A stretch of 64,000 nt of DNA from Elymus sibiricus. Taxonomy: Eukaryota > Streptophyta > Magnoliopsida > Poales > Poaceae. The stretch's first letter is position 1. Each line of letters begins with the position of its first letter. The position numbers and the translations under genes were made by a program. The stretch is taken from NCBI GenBank assembly GCA_039707655.1, contig CM077666.1:395083886-395147885 (forward strand), in the 5' to 3' direction. The notes beneath the pieces are model-generated. The model searched no databases and had not been told where the DNA came from. It was given only the letters and a program-made list of their open reading frames with translations. This document shows, one piece after another, positions 11,087-22,657 of the stretch.

Positions 11087-12769
11087 CCGGCCGAGACGTG
11101 CGGATAGGCACGGTCGCCGTGGTGGCCTTATCGCCGTGCTGTTGCTCGTGGGTGGCATGGCTGGCTGGTTCCCGGTGTCGGGGAGCAGCCGACCTGACGA
11201 GGGGCAGAGGGAGGGGACGGCTCAGGGAGGAAGAGGACAGTAGGGGGGAAGACGACGACGTCCACGCGCGGTATAGTACTATGGCGGCCCTCGCCGTGGC
11301 GTGCAGAAGAAGGAAGAAGAGGGGAGAAGAGTCTGGAGAGGGGCAGGTGGACGCCGCGGAGCAAGTAGACACGTCGGGACACGCCAGAGCTGGCCGGAGT
11401 TGGCCTGCCGACAAGAACAGTGCCGCAGAGCACCGTTTCTGCCTGCTGTCCACGCGGTCACCACGTGCATGGCTTGCTCTGGAAGGCTCCTGCTTGTTCA
11501 AGCTTGTCCAACAAGTCTCTCGATGCTCAAATAGATGAAAGAAGTGCCTAGAACCAGCTAGGTGGCTCTGAGGTGAGTGGTACTTGCTGAAACAGATTCT
11601 GACATCAAAATTGGTTGGAACTTTCTGGAGAAATGGATGGAGAAATGGAGTTGGATCTTTGTCACAATGAGATAGGGTAGGAAGGACTAGGTGCTGGTAA
11701 AATTTGAAGGTATTTGGACCTCATTTGCATATACTTCCTTTGCAATGCCAAATTTGGTCCAGAAACTTGACTTTGAAGCTGCACTCATTTGGCTTGATGA
11801 AATGAACTGAATTTTGATGTAGGGTGATGATTTGGAGATATGAAGGTACTGGGAAAATTTCAGCTCAATTAGAAATGCCAAAGTGGTACTTCCTTCACAG
11901 AGCCTAGATCTGGACAGAAACTAGATGGAGTTTTTGGGAGAAAATGGCTAGATAAAATGATGTGAATTTTTGCATGATCACATCATATAGGGAATTTGAG
12001 GTCCTGGATTAATTTGAGAATTTTTGAAGCAATATAAATTATAGTTGCTTCACAACCTCAAAATGGGTCCAGAAACAAGAACTAGAAGATGCTCTCAAAA
12101 TTTGATCTGTGGAACTTGGGATATTGATGGAAATGGTGAAGATAAGGATAGGAGAAGCTCCACAAATTATTTGGGTTTTTTTCCTGGCTACCAAAGTAGT
12201 AGTTCCTTTGGAGAGTGCCCAAATTGCAATATTGACTTTAAATAGGAAAAGGCAATTTCCCTTATTTAATTATGGCCAATATTTTTTATTGGAGCTCAAT
12301 ATGATCACAAAGAATATCTCCACAAGTTTCCATGAACTTTGGAGATGGATAGATATTTTCCTGGATTTAATTCCTTTAACTGGCAGAAAAAGGAATTAAT
12401 TTTAAATGAAAAATATTGCAAATGACTTGGCAATATTTTTGCATATCCCGGGTTTATAGATAGGGGATGATCACTGGGAAAAGTTTGGGAGGCAATAGAT
12501 CAAAGGAAATTGGGGTTCCTTTGTAACGGAAGGAATTAGGGTTTCCCTTCCGGTAGATCGGAGAGGAGGGTTTCGGTGGCAAAATCCTGAGAATAAATCT
12601 TGGGTGGCAAGATTGGACTAGAGAGAATCTCTGGTTGGATAGGGAAGGCAAGACTAAATGACCATCTTCATATACCCGAAGGCAAGAGAAAATCCAATAA
12701 CACCAAATAAAAGACGGGAGCCAAATCCCGCGAAGGAAAAAAACAAGGAGCGAAAACCAGGGTGTCACA

Positions 12770-13929
12770 ATTTGATCTAAGTTGGCCACCGGCTTATACG
12801 CACTACCACCATGCGGGATAATGGTTTATGGGGCCCTCTACGTCATACGTTCCTTTCGAAGGCGATCCAGATGTCACAGTTCAGAGATGCGGCTGATTGT
12901 TGGGGTGAGCTGGTTACGTCTGTTGTGTTTGCACAGTCGTGCTTGGGCCCCGGCTAGTCTCGCAACGTGCAGGAGTGCAGAGGGCAATGGGCCCAAGACC
13001 CCTTCGCACTTAGGATTTAGACCGGCGTGTTGACCTCTCTGGAGAGTCTTGGTTGGTCTACGGCGTGTCGATTTCCCGAGGCCGGGTATTACCCAGCAAG
13101 TGTGTCCGGCCAAATGTAATCGAGCGTGTTGGGTAACAGTAGTGCACCCCTGCAGGGAAGTAATCTATTCGAATAGCCGTGTCCACGGTAACAGGATGCT
13201 CGGAGTTGTATCCTGATCTACTACAACTATGAATGGATTCTGTTGCAATGATAAACTGTTACTACTGCTCTCGGGATCACTTTCTCGCAGGGTAGTCGAG
13301 GAAGGATCTCAGGGCATTGCTAATATATACTTAATATTATATGCTGCTATGTTCTATTCTCTCCTGATGCTGCAAGATTGCTTCAAGATGCTTTTCTTCG
13401 ATAGGCTAGGCCTTTCCCCCTCTATTCCGGCATTTCTGCAGTTTAGTCCAAAGATATAGCCCCATTCCTTTGATACCGATGCATACTTAGTATAGTTCTG
13501 ATGTAAGTCTTGCGAGTACTTTGGATGAGTACTCATGGTTGCTTTGCTTCCTTCTTTTCCCCTACCCGGTTGCTGCGATCAGATGACAGAGTCCAGGAGC
13601 AAGAGATCCCCGGAGGCACCTACTACTACGTTGAGCCCGCCGACCAGGAGTAGTTTGGAGGCCCTAGGCAGGAGGCCTTCGCCTTTTCGATCAGTGTCGC
13701 TGTTATGCTAGCCTTCTTAAGGCAAACTTGACTAACTATGTCTGTACCCAGATAATATTTGTTTGTATGACCTATGTATTCGGGTCCTCGTGACCCCTGG
13801 TTTGTAATATGAAGATTTATGTTTAAATTTGTGTTTAGAGTTGTGTTGTGATATCTTCCCGTGAGTCTCTGATCTCGATCGTGCACGTTTGCGTGTATGA
13901 TTAGTGCATGGTCGAGCAGGGGCATCACA
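12770..13929 (+). mobile_element. 3' part of a plus-strand Gypsy-type LTR
   Basis: Non-coding, ends GGGGCATCACA at 13929, directly before Athila sequence. It carries, in plus orientation, CCCTGCAGGG (13148-13157), CTATTCGAATAG (13165-13176) and GAGTAC-9-GTACTC (13514-13534). These are the same signals seen inverted in the minus-strand LARD LTRs, so it is a related family in the opposite orientation. Its left part was separated by the LARD-1 insertion. It could be a solo LTR or the 3' LTR of a longer element left of the window. Confidence 0.6.
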
Positions 13930-15091
13930 AACACATAGGAAGATAGGGGTTTATAGTTTCACCTCCCAACTTATTTATCTCGAGGATAATGTCAACAATA
14001 ATAACTCATGATTACCTACATCGAACTGGATATATGTGCCTGGATCTTTCCCTACCACATGATGCTTGCCAAGTGGAGAAGAATTAATAATGGAATAGGG
14101 ATGAACATTATTGACTCTTGCATAGAAAGTAAATACTGAAAAGTAAAAGATAGGCCCTTCGCAGAGGGAAGCAGAGATTGTCATGCACTTTTTATTTTGG
14201 GGTGTGTAAACTCTTAATGGAAAGGAACATCACTTTATATTGCCCCTTGTGATAGCAACCTTTATTATCCAGTCCGTTGCTTTTATTTCTTTACCATCAC
14301 AAGTTCGTACAAAGCTTATTTTCTCTTACAATAAAAGATCATACATATTTAAGAGCAATTTTTATTGCTTTTCACACCGATGACAACTTACTTGAAGGAT
14401 CTTATTCAATCCATAGGTAGATATGGTGGACTCTCATGGCAAGAAACTGGGTTCAAGGGTTTTGGATGCACAAGTAGTATCTCTACTTAGTACGAATTTT
14501 TGGCTAGCAAAAGATTATGATCAAGCACCACATGTTAGAGGATCCATAACAATATAACTTCTGTGTGAATATAAGTAAACATAACCTATTACGTTGTCTT
14601 CCTTGTCCAACGTCAACTATTTGATCAAGCATAGAATATTTGATGGGGGCTCACAATCATAGAAGATGTCCAAGATAGTATATTTATATGTGAGACCTCT
14701 CTTCCTTTATTACTTTTCATGAATTGCATCAATGACCAATGCTATGTTTGTTAACTTCCAATTTTTTTTATCAATTATACTTCTTTTGTGTGAAGTCACT
14801 ACTTCCCATGGGATTAGCATATGATCTTTTTATTCTTTTCATTGCTAAGTTTGAAACAACACAACTCAAACTACTCTTTATTATATAACTCTCACACTCG
14901 ATTACATAGGTAGATAGATCACAAAACAAGCACTCAAAACTAAATCATACTAAAACTTTATTCTTCTAGATCACAAAATAACTAGGGATCGAATTAAGAT
15001 AGATAATGATGGTAAAAGTGATGGTGATACGATACTGGGGCACCTCCGCCAAGCTTGGAACAAGCCAAGGGTGGTGCCCATACCCGTGTAC
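13930..15091 (-). other. Athila 3' untranslated region
   Basis: About 1.2 kb of AT-rich non-coding sequence downstream of the extra ORF. It resembles the long non-coding tract before the 3' LTR in Triticeae Athila elements. No gene, promoter or RNA gene is apparent. The 3' LTR itself is not in this window. Confidence 0.55.
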
Positions 15092-15604
15092 TCAAGTTTC
15101 TTTCTTCGGTGATGATGGTGATGAGGTAGTAGGCTTGTCCTCTATCTTCCAAGGCATAGGCTCCCCATCATAAAAGGACGAACACATCTCTGGAATCCTA
15201 AAATTTGCAGCCAAGCTCATGCCTTTAAACCTAGACTCATACTCACAGTTTTAATTTTGAAGGTCAAAATCTTGGGCTTGAAGATGATCAATCCGGTCAT
15301 TGAGCTTGAAGATAGCATCTCCAATTTATTTGCAGTCCCACTTGTGCTCATGAACAAATTTGGTAATCATGGAGTGATTGGCGCTGAGCCCGCGCTCTAC
15401 CATCCCTTGGCACTTGAAGATCTCCTGTTCCACTACTTCAAGCCTGGCCTTCTCGCTCCCCTCCTTCTTCGGGCCTTGGACATCTTGGATGTGGAGCACC
15501 CCCTCATGAAGCTCCATGGTTTGAGGGTGCTTCATCACCGCCGGGAGGTAAGGGTTGACGACCTTCTCATAGAAATTATCCTTGGACAAACTTGGAGGTG
15601 ACAC
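15092..15604 (-). pseudogene. Athila extra ORF downstream of integrase (env position)
   Basis: An open frame of 92 codons from 15604 continues, through two in-frame stops, to a terminator at 15092-15094, about 170 codons in all. The middle is heptad-like and charged (NDRIDHLQAQDFDL), suggesting a coiled coil; the C-terminus is rich in Pro and Ser (PTTSSPSSPKK). No signal peptide or membrane segment is visible, so an envelope function is not supported. It sits on the same strand as pol and between pol and the 3' untranslated region, as the additional ORF of some Athila elements does. Function unknown. Confidence 0.45.
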
Positions 15605-15941
15605 GGTGACCTAGATCTGTCAGGAAAACAACCCAAAACAAGAACAGAGGAGAAACTTGTGATACGGTGGTCAAAACATCTGAAAGTATATATAATGAAT
15701 TTTTCCCATGTAGGACAAGTAATATAGGAGAAAACAGAGTCGGGAAAGTCCACAGGGGAGTCACGAGCTCACACGGAGCGCCCCAGGGGGTAGGGCGCGC
15801 CCCTGAGCTCGTCACTCCCTCGTGCACTTTCCTGATTGTTTATTATTTTCCTAATTTTTTATATATTATGAAACAAACAAAAAGTACTTTGATGGAACTT
15901 TTGGAGCCGGTTTACTTACCGTATCACATACCTACTCCTTT
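15605..15941 (-). other. Spacer between Athila integrase and extra ORF
   Basis: Non-coding, with a GC-rich inverted block around 15755-15820 (GGAGCGCCCC against GGGCGCGCCCC). I see no promoter or gene. Confidence 0.4.
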
Positions 15942-16439
15942 TCAGGGTTGTGGAGTGTTCCAAAAGGTCTCTTTTATGTGCTCCTCGGGTGGCATTGTTT
16001 GAATAATGTTGGTCTCCATGTTAATGGGTGTACCTAAAATATAATGTTTAATTCTTTGCCCATTAACCACCTTCAGATTTGTCCCTTCGACATTATTGAT
16101 TTTGATAGCTCTGGAGCGATAAACTTCTTCGATGATATATGGTCCTTCCCATTTAGAGAGAAGTTTTCCTTCAAAGAATCTGAAATGAGAGTTGTACAAT
16201 AGAACGTGATCACCAACATTAAATTCCCGTTTTTGTATTCTTTTTTCATGCCATCTTTTAACTTTTTCTTTAAACAACTTGGCATTTTCATAAGCTTGCT
16301 TTCTCCATTCATATAGAGAGCTAATATCAAATAACCTCTTTTCGCCAGCAAGTTTGAAATCATAGTTAAGTTCTTTAATTGCCCAATAAGCTTTATGTTC
16401 TAATTCTAGAGGTAAATGACATGCTTTTCCATAGACCAT
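15942..16439 (-). pseudogene. pol: Athila pol, C-terminal part of integrase
   Basis: 165 codons covering the end of the integrase: the GKACHLP motif, ELEHKAYWAI, then the basic C-terminal domain with FNVGDHVLLYNSHFR and KWEGPYIIEEVY, which in Gypsy integrases binds DNA. The frame enters directly from the left edge of LARD-2. On the other side (27383) the integrase core ends in SPYKM, so these are two halves of one gene. This exon-like half has no internal stop. It belongs to a dead element and is not expected to be made. Confidence 0.85.
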
Positions 16440-17959
16440 TTGTGGCGCCCCGCCTGAATACCACTGTAGTTAGACGGTCGCCGCACATACCAGCCCAGGA
16501 AAATCACTCTGGCATGCGCTTTTACAACAAGTATCATGAACACAGACATTTCTATTAATGAATATATAACTCTTACATTGTATTTACAAGGGTGATGGCA
16601 GCGGAACAGCTCTATCTAAGGCAGCATGGTCTTGGTGCGGCTCCAATCCATAGGGATCTGACTGGGTTACTCTTCTAGCCCGCGAACACTCTGGCTCCTT
16701 GCTAGGGGTCGTCAGATCCTTAGGTGAACCTGGCCACATTGAAGGCCGCTGAGTACTTTTGAATGTACTCGCAAGCAAACCAAACCAACATATACACCAA
16801 GCAATGCAATCCATGGCATTCAAGCATGCACTTGTTATCTTAACAGTACTAACTATCATGCTATGGCAGGGTTATCTAGCAAGATTAATCATGTAGCAGC
16901 ATTAATCATGATGTCATAGCAGGATTATCTATCATAATAACTATTGGAATAGATACAGTAAGGTAAAGCATATCAATTAAATAATTCATACTCCGAGTAT
17001 TCTCACGGTCCAAGTCCGATCCAAACCTTGCGGTCATCCAACCGCTCATATCATAGCCATCACATGGCTAGCAATCATACCTCTGACATCATCTGATGTC
17101 CATGCATCTGTACTGCAAGTCTGACAAATCATACTTTACTCTGGTTCATTATTAACATCATAGGGTTTGTTCCTCCAGACGCGACACAGACCAAATAGTG
17201 TGACCTAGTACGAACTGTGTCCCATGACCGAGGACGCGGCTATTCGAATAGATTTACACTCTGCAGAGGTTGCGCACTTTACCCACACCATGGAGCTCCT
17301 GGACTCGTACTTTAGTACATGTTCCCATTCGGGTGGACCGGTGCTGCTCCAACAAAACTTGTCTATTGCCCGGCACTCTTGCGGTCCCACAGACAATCAT
17401 ACCCTCCCAGGGTCATGTCCTGGGTGGCCCCTGTGTCACCCCGTGACACCTGCCACCGTCGTGGCCAAACAAAACTGTCCCAAACGGGGACCGTGCGCAA
17501 ACAAACAACCGGGCTCACAAGGTTACCGCCGCCTACCGGGCCAGGGTAGCGCGCATGCATAACCTTCCCTATTTTGGTGGTACCGACAAGAGGCAAGACA
17601 ATAGACTAAGTCAGGGCCGTCCCATACTGGCAAATGTGGTTGCACTTGATGAGCTCGGTTCGGTGGCACTATGACTCGATCCAGCCGACGGAGGAGGGTG
17701 TTGTCATTATTAAGTCACAATTCATAATATTGCAATAACAGTAACCATGCATGATGTAACAATTATGAAAACATAACAACCTATCTCCATACAATATCAC
17801 AACGGGTCGTTAGTGAAACAATATTTAAATGGCAAGTTATCACTTTTTTCTATCTGTAAGTGACGACCATCTGAACCCTTGCATGAAACCGGCAATTAAA
17901 CCAGTCGCCACCAGAACGGTCTTTACAACTCAGATCTGGGACATTACCGAAATAACTCA

Positions 17960-18235
17960 ACCCTGGCTCAAGACGGCTGAAAAGCAGCTCAGAGCATGAG
18001 ACGGTGTTGATAAAAAGAGTGTAGTGGTTCCCTAAGACGGCCGAGAAAGAGCTCAGAGCATAGGGTCACCCCTACAGAAAGAAATTCAGCAGCTGCCCGC
18101 AATGGCCGAAAAGCAGCTCAGAACACGGGCCAGTTGCTGACAAGAGAAACATAAAGTCGGCATCCACCCCGGACGGCCGGAAGAAGCTCAGAACACAGGC
18201 GTGGTGCCGTCAACAAAGAAGGCAGGCAAGGGTTC
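17960..18235 (-). repeat. Degenerate tandem repeat in the LARD-2 3' LTR, ~4 units of 60-70 bp
   Basis: Each unit contains an ACGGCCGAAAAGCAGCTCAGA-like core (GGCTGAAAAGCAGCTCAGAG, GGCCGAGAAAGAGCTCAGAG, GGCCGAAAAGCAGCTCAGAA, GGCCGGAAGAAGCTCAGAA). It lies in the segment missing from the 5' LTR and has no counterpart in LARD-1. Confidence 0.6.
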
Positions 18236-19271
18236 ATTAGCGTCACATACAGCTCACCACTACGCATACAAGCATAAGCATATTAATTTAAACACGCAAG
18301 AATAACACAGAGCAATGCTTTAGGGAACATATCAGATGGTCGGCTTGCCTGGGAGTGAAGGAATACTCCGGGAGAAGTGCGATCGCCTCATGGAAGAATT
18401 TGCCGGAAAAGATTCCCTATCGGAGGGGCTGAATAGAGGGCAGGGGCAAAATGGGTATTTTCAGAAAGTGTCAACATTGGGAAAAGGGGTACCATCGGAA
18501 CGGGCTTGATGAACTGAAGAAGTGGGCTTTGGATTCACCTGATTTGGAGTCACGGATGAAAAGATATGAGGGGTTGAAGTGGGAGGGACCTTTCTGTAAA
18601 TAAACTATTTACTTTTGGGTCCCTGGCTGATTTTCTGCCGAAAAAGGGGAAAGTGCACTGTGCACTTGGGCTGCATGGGCCGAAAGCGACCGGAGCCTGG
18701 GCACTGGCCGGGCCGCGGAGCCGCTGCTGTTGCTAGGCCGGCCCACCTGCGCTGCTGCTCCGTTTAAAAAAATGGAGGGAGGCTGAGCCGCTGACGAGCT
18801 GGGCCCGCCCGCAGGTTCGTCTCCCACCCCGCGCGCGTTGACTGGAGACACAGGGGTGCCGTCGACTAGCGATTCCCGGCGCTACAGGTCGTCCCTGGCG
18901 GCGTTCAGCCTATGAATGAGCTCAGAAGGAGGAGCCGCACCCGATGATGTAGGCTACGGACGCCGGGGTGGACCGAGGCGAGCAGGAGCTTGGCCATGGT
19001 GGACGGCGGCTACGGCCAAAGTTGGGCACGGCGCTCCAGAGAATGGGGAGGCCGGGCGAGGGTGCAGAGGTGGCTTACGGCTAGCGAGGATTCCAGTGGT
19101 AGAGTTGGTGGAGTCGGGGAAAGCCGAGGACGCCCGAATTTGAGAGGTCGGCAGCGGTGGCCATGGCGGCTGTGGGCGGTGGGGAGAGGTCCTCGAGCTA
19201 AACCGAGAGACCGAGGAGGTAGCTGGGAGGGAGATGAGGCCGATGGTGAGCTCGGGAGGGCCGGGGAACGA

Positions 19272-19281
19272 CTATTTATAG
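19272..19281 (-). promoter_or_regulatory. TATA box of the LARD-2 3' LTR
   Basis: The minus strand reads CTATAAATAG, about 1.7 kb from the LTR start, at the edge of a GC-rich block. Same position as in the 5' LTR (25685-25694). Confidence 0.65.
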
Positions 19282-20964
19282 CCGGGCAAGCTCGTCGGAT
19301 GAGCTCAGCCGCCGTGGCCTTCTTATCCACACACTGGAGCTCAGAGACACGCGGAGGGAGGGGAAGACGTCGGCAGGGTCTCCGGGAGAGTGGGGAGGCC
19401 TCGGGTGCATTCGAGAGGGCTCGGGGAGGAAGGAGCCACGGGAGAAGACGACGGCGTGGGTCACGGGCATCACAGTACCATGGCGAGGTTCATCGCGGTG
19501 CGAGGAGGAAGAGAACGGAGGGGGAGATGACCAAAGAGGAGTGCGAGGACGACGGGGAGTCGGGTCGGCATGCTAGGACACGCCATGGCAGCATGAGCTG
19601 GCCTGTCCGACGTGATGAACGTGCAGAGCATTGTTCCTGTGTGCAGTTCACGCGGTCACCATGCGCACTGGCCGTTCTGGCGCGTTCCTGCTTGCCACAC
19701 CTTGTCCAACACGTCACTCGTTGCTCAAATAGGTGAGTGAAGTGGCTAGAACCAGCTAGGTGGCTCTGAGGTGAGTGGTACTTGCAGAAACAGGTTCTGA
19801 CAGCAAAATTGGCTGGAATTTTCTGGAGAAATGGATGGAGAAATGGAGTTGGATCTTTGTCACAATGAGATAGGGTAGGAAGGACTAGGTGCTGGTAAAA
19901 TTTGAGGCCATTTGGACCAGTTTTGCATGCACTTCCTTTGCAATGCAATTTCTGGTCCAGAAACTTGACTTTGAAGCTGCACTCATTTGGCCTGATGAAA
20001 TGAGGTGAATTTTGGTGTAGGGAAGTTATTTGGATGCATTGAGGTACTGGAAAAATTTCAGCTCATTTGGATATACCAAAGTGGTACGTCCTTCACAGAG
20101 CTTCCTGCTAGACAGAAACTAGATGGAATATTTGGGAGAAATTGGCTTGATAAAATGATGTGAATTTTTGCATGCTCACATCATATATGGAATGTGAGGT
20201 CCTGGATTAATTTGAGGATTTTTGAAGCAATATAAAATATAGTTGCTTCACAACCTCAAAATAGGTCCAGAAACAAGAACTGGATGATGTGCTCAAAACT
20301 TGAACTATGGAACTTGGGATCTTGATGGAAATGGTGAAGAGATGGATAGGAGAAGCTCCACAAATTATTTGGGATTTTTCCTGGCTACCAAAATGGTAGT
20401 TCCTTTGGAAAGTGCCCAAATTGCAATATTGGCATAAAATAGGAAAATGCAATTTCCCTTATTTAATTATGGCCAATATTTTTATGGGAGCTCAATATGA
20501 TCACAAAGAATATCTCCACAAGTTTTCATGAACTTTGGAGATGGATAGATATTTTCCTGGATTTAATTCCTTTAAACAGCAGAAAAAGGAATTAATTTTA
20601 AATGAAAAATATTGCAAATGACTTAGCAATATTTTTGCATATCCAGGGTTTGTGGATATGAGAAAGTCTTTGGGAAAAGTTTGGGAGGCAACAGATCAAA
20701 GGAAATTGGGGTTCCTTTGTAACGAAAGGAATTAGGGTTTTCCTTCCGGTAGACCGGAGAGTAGGGTTTCGGTGGCAAATCCTGAGAAATATTTTGGGTG
20801 GCAAGGTTGAATCGAAGAGAATCTCTGGTCTGATAAGAAAGGCAAGGCTAACTGACCATCTTCATATACCCAAGAGCGAGAGAAAAGCCAACAACATCAA
20901 AAAAAAGACGGGAGTCAAATCCCGCGAAGGAAAGAAAACAAGGGGCGCAAACCAGGGTGTCACA

Positions 20965-21002
20965 AACCTACCCCCCTTAAGAAAATTTCGTCCTCGAGAT
21001 TT
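20965..21002 (-). promoter_or_regulatory. LARD-2 polypurine tract and adjacent hairpin
   Basis: The minus strand has TTAAGGGGGGTAGG next to the 3' LTR. The hairpin block at 20983-21002 is retained with one mismatch in the stem (CGAAATTT against AAATCTCG). Confidence 0.7.
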
Positions 21003-21985
21003 CTGGGCTTACCTCCCGGCGAAGGGGGAACATACCTGTGTGTGACTTGGATCCATCAGATATCTTGTCTTCATTTGTTTACTGACCTTTTAACTGCCTC
21101 TTTTGATGGCTCAGGTGCTGTCTTTTTCAGACGGCCGCATTGAATCCTTCTCTTTCCTGTCAGGCAAACCCTTTGTGCTGGTAGTTTGTTGGCTGGGGTT
21201 GGTGGGTAGCTTCGAGTATTGACAAATAGTCTAGTTTCCATGGCCTGGGACTAGCTGCTTCGGGTTTTATTGCGATACTTCATACACTGACTGCCAAGGG
21301 CGAGACATTCTTTCTGGGTACCGGACTCACGTGCTCGTTAGGCCTGGAGTGGCTAGGAGTGGCTCTCTTTTTGCCTTGTCAGAATGCTCAATCTGGCTCT
21401 GGGTTCCGTACGAGGTGTTTCCTCCTGTCTCTTGCATTCTGGCTTCGTCCTCAGATGATTCCCAACTGAAATGTCGGGCATGATCACAAAGTAATCATAG
21501 ACAGTAATCTCTGAGGTGGCTCTGCCATATATAGCCTCTGTGGTCCTTGCTATGACCACTGAGCTGACATAGTATGGCTATCATCCATGCATTCTTCGGA
21601 GCATAACCTCTGATCTTGGTTGATGGCCCGTATTCACGATGAGTATGACATGCTGGCTACATTGTTGTGGCCGTATATGCAAGAGTCTGACAAGGATTGG
21701 CAATATCACTTTATCCATGAAGCTTTATTTTATTGCTCGTCATGGAGGTTGTTTATTCAAGACTTCCTTGTTCTTGGGGATTCCTTTTGGGGAACTTGTC
21801 ATGACCTACCATCATGGTTCCTTGGTCATATCCCAGCTTGTTGGGCTTGTATTCACAATTTACTCTTGCATATCTCGTAGGGGTGGCTGTGCTCATATCT
21901 TAGAAGTATGGGGCCAATGTTTCCCTAGACACAGCCATTCCCGTGTACGAGTGGCTCGCATGAACTGATCCACTGGATTGCATGC

Positions 21986-22657
21986 TCACAACATATGCAG
22001 GGGTAGGATAAATCCTTTCATAATCATTGTGTTCTGAGGCGGACGTGTTTCTGAACTAGTTCGTGCTTCTGGCAAGATTGTTGCGGGCACGATGGCGTGT
22101 TGAAGAAGGCTGAATTCCTTATGCTCGAAGCTTTTTCCAGGGTAGTGTGCCAAAGAAGGCTGGGTATCGTACCTCAGAAGCTTTCCCTCATGTGGCTTAC
22201 TGCGGAAGGTCAGGTGCCTTAGGCTGGAAGCTTTCCACGATAGCACGCTGAGGAGGATAGGAGTGCCATACCCCAGAAGCTTTTCTCGCCAAGTGGTGTA
22301 GCGAGAAGGTTGGGAGTCTTGCGTCGCAAGCTCTTCTCGATAGCTTGCGGAGGAAGGCTGGGTTCCTTGTACCAAAAGCCTTGCACTGTGATACACAGTC
22401 GGACTTGTGGCCAATTCTGGCTTCCTTTCAAAGTATCCGAAATTTACCCATAGCGGAGTCAAACTTGGTATAGGCCATACCTTGACTGAAAATATTATGT
22501 CGGTCATGCACATCACTTGTCCTTCTGCTGGTTTGATCATTGTTGATGTAGATGTTGCACAACTGATGCCGACTCCATGTTGACGATTAATCCGGGATTT
22601 CCCCTTTGCATTCAAAACAGGTGTTGCCGGTAGTGAGCAGTTTGCGGATAATTCCAA
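21986..22657 (-). CDS. Uncharacterised 223-codon sense ORF with 16-17 residue repeats (LARD-2)
   Basis: An open frame on the element's sense strand starting at 22657. The first ~75 residues are non-repetitive (shared with LARD-1: ISCAT, PAEGQV, KVW). From about residue 90 to 195 the protein follows the ~50-bp array, giving successive blocks of 16-17 residues that tend to carry a small polar run followed by a basic/aromatic end, e.g. LLRYDTQPSLAHYPGK. A matching frame is open in LARD-3 (59443-59838) and in part in LARD-1. I recognise no domain, signal peptide or membrane segment. It may be a genuine but undescribed LARD product or an accident of a repeat poor in stop codons. Confidence 0.25.
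   Translation of the reverse strand: MELSANCSLPATPVLNAKGKSRINRQHGVGISCATSTSTMIKPAEGQVMCMTDIIFSVKVWPIPSLTPLWVNFGYFERKPELATSPTVYHSARLLVQGTQPSSASYREELATQDSQPSRYTTWREKLLGYGTPILLSVLSWKASSLRHLTFRSKPHEGKLLRYDTQPSLAHYPGKSFEHKEFSLLQHAIVPATILPEARTSSETRPPQNTMIMKGFILPLHML
22095..22383 (-). repeat. Degenerate ~50-bp tandem array, 6 units (LARD-2)
   Basis: Units begin near 22095, 22145, 22195, 22243, 22296 and 22343 (spacing 47-53), the same number and phase as in LARD-1. Most units contain AAGCTT or a close variant. Confidence 0.7.

Larger units (their letters stand above)
838..12769 (-). mobile_element. LARD-1: long-LTR, non-coding Gypsy-like element (left end disrupted)
   Basis: Read on the minus strand: 5' LTR 5147-12769 (interrupted by a solo LTR), iMet-type primer binding site at 5130-5141, internal domain 5142-2399, polypurine tract, then the 3' LTR of which only 838-2398 is in view. 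Without the insert the 5' LTR is about 4.2 kb. No gag or pol homology is seen in the 2.75 kb internal domain, so it depends on proteins from another element. The layout fits LARDs of the Sukkula type. It is inserted in the Gypsy LTR at 12770-13929. The left target duplication is outside the window. Confidence 0.75.
5147..12769 (-). repeat. LARD-1 5' LTR, split by a solo LTR
   Basis: Runs 5147-5945 and 9393-12769, about 4.2 kb once 5946-9387 and one target duplication are removed. Plus-strand ends are TGTGTCACC and GTGTCACA. Visible internal marks: inverted repeat GAGTAC-8-GTACTC at 5457-5476; the palindrome CTATTCGAATAG, cut by the solo LTR; TATA box at 11077-11086; a cluster of ACGTATT-like motifs at 10430-10535; and a 14-bp palindrome GCTCAAATTTGAGC at 10927-10940. 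The GC-rich block around 10560-11400 produces long spurious frames on both strands. Confidence 0.8.
16441..20964 (-). repeat. LARD-2 3' LTR (full length, 4524 bp)
   Basis: Plus-strand ends TGTGGCGCCCC and GTGTCACA. Marks: GAGTAC-8-GTACTC at 16751-16770, TATTCGAATA at 17241-17250, CTCTGCAGAG at 17259-17268, a local tandem repeat at 17960-18235, TATA box at 19272-19281. Positions 17438-18401 are absent from the 5' LTR. Confidence 0.88.

Noticed and set aside
13229..13459. Possible small protein with a hydrophobic stretch
   Set aside because: It lies within a non-coding Gypsy LTR and has no homologous frame in related LTRs of the window.
15755..15820. GC-rich inverted block as a terminator
   Set aside because: It is part of the Athila untranslated spacer and intrinsic terminators are not expected in a plant nuclear genome.
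18990..19736. Long open frames (200-265 codons) in GC-rich blocks, e.g. 7600-8247, 18990-19736, 25403-26059, 56101-56832, 63016-63813
   Set aside because: They lie in LTR leader regions of LARDs, overlap on both strands, cross the TATA boxes, have Arg/Gly/Ala/Pro-rich composition and match no domain. They are best explained by high GC content.
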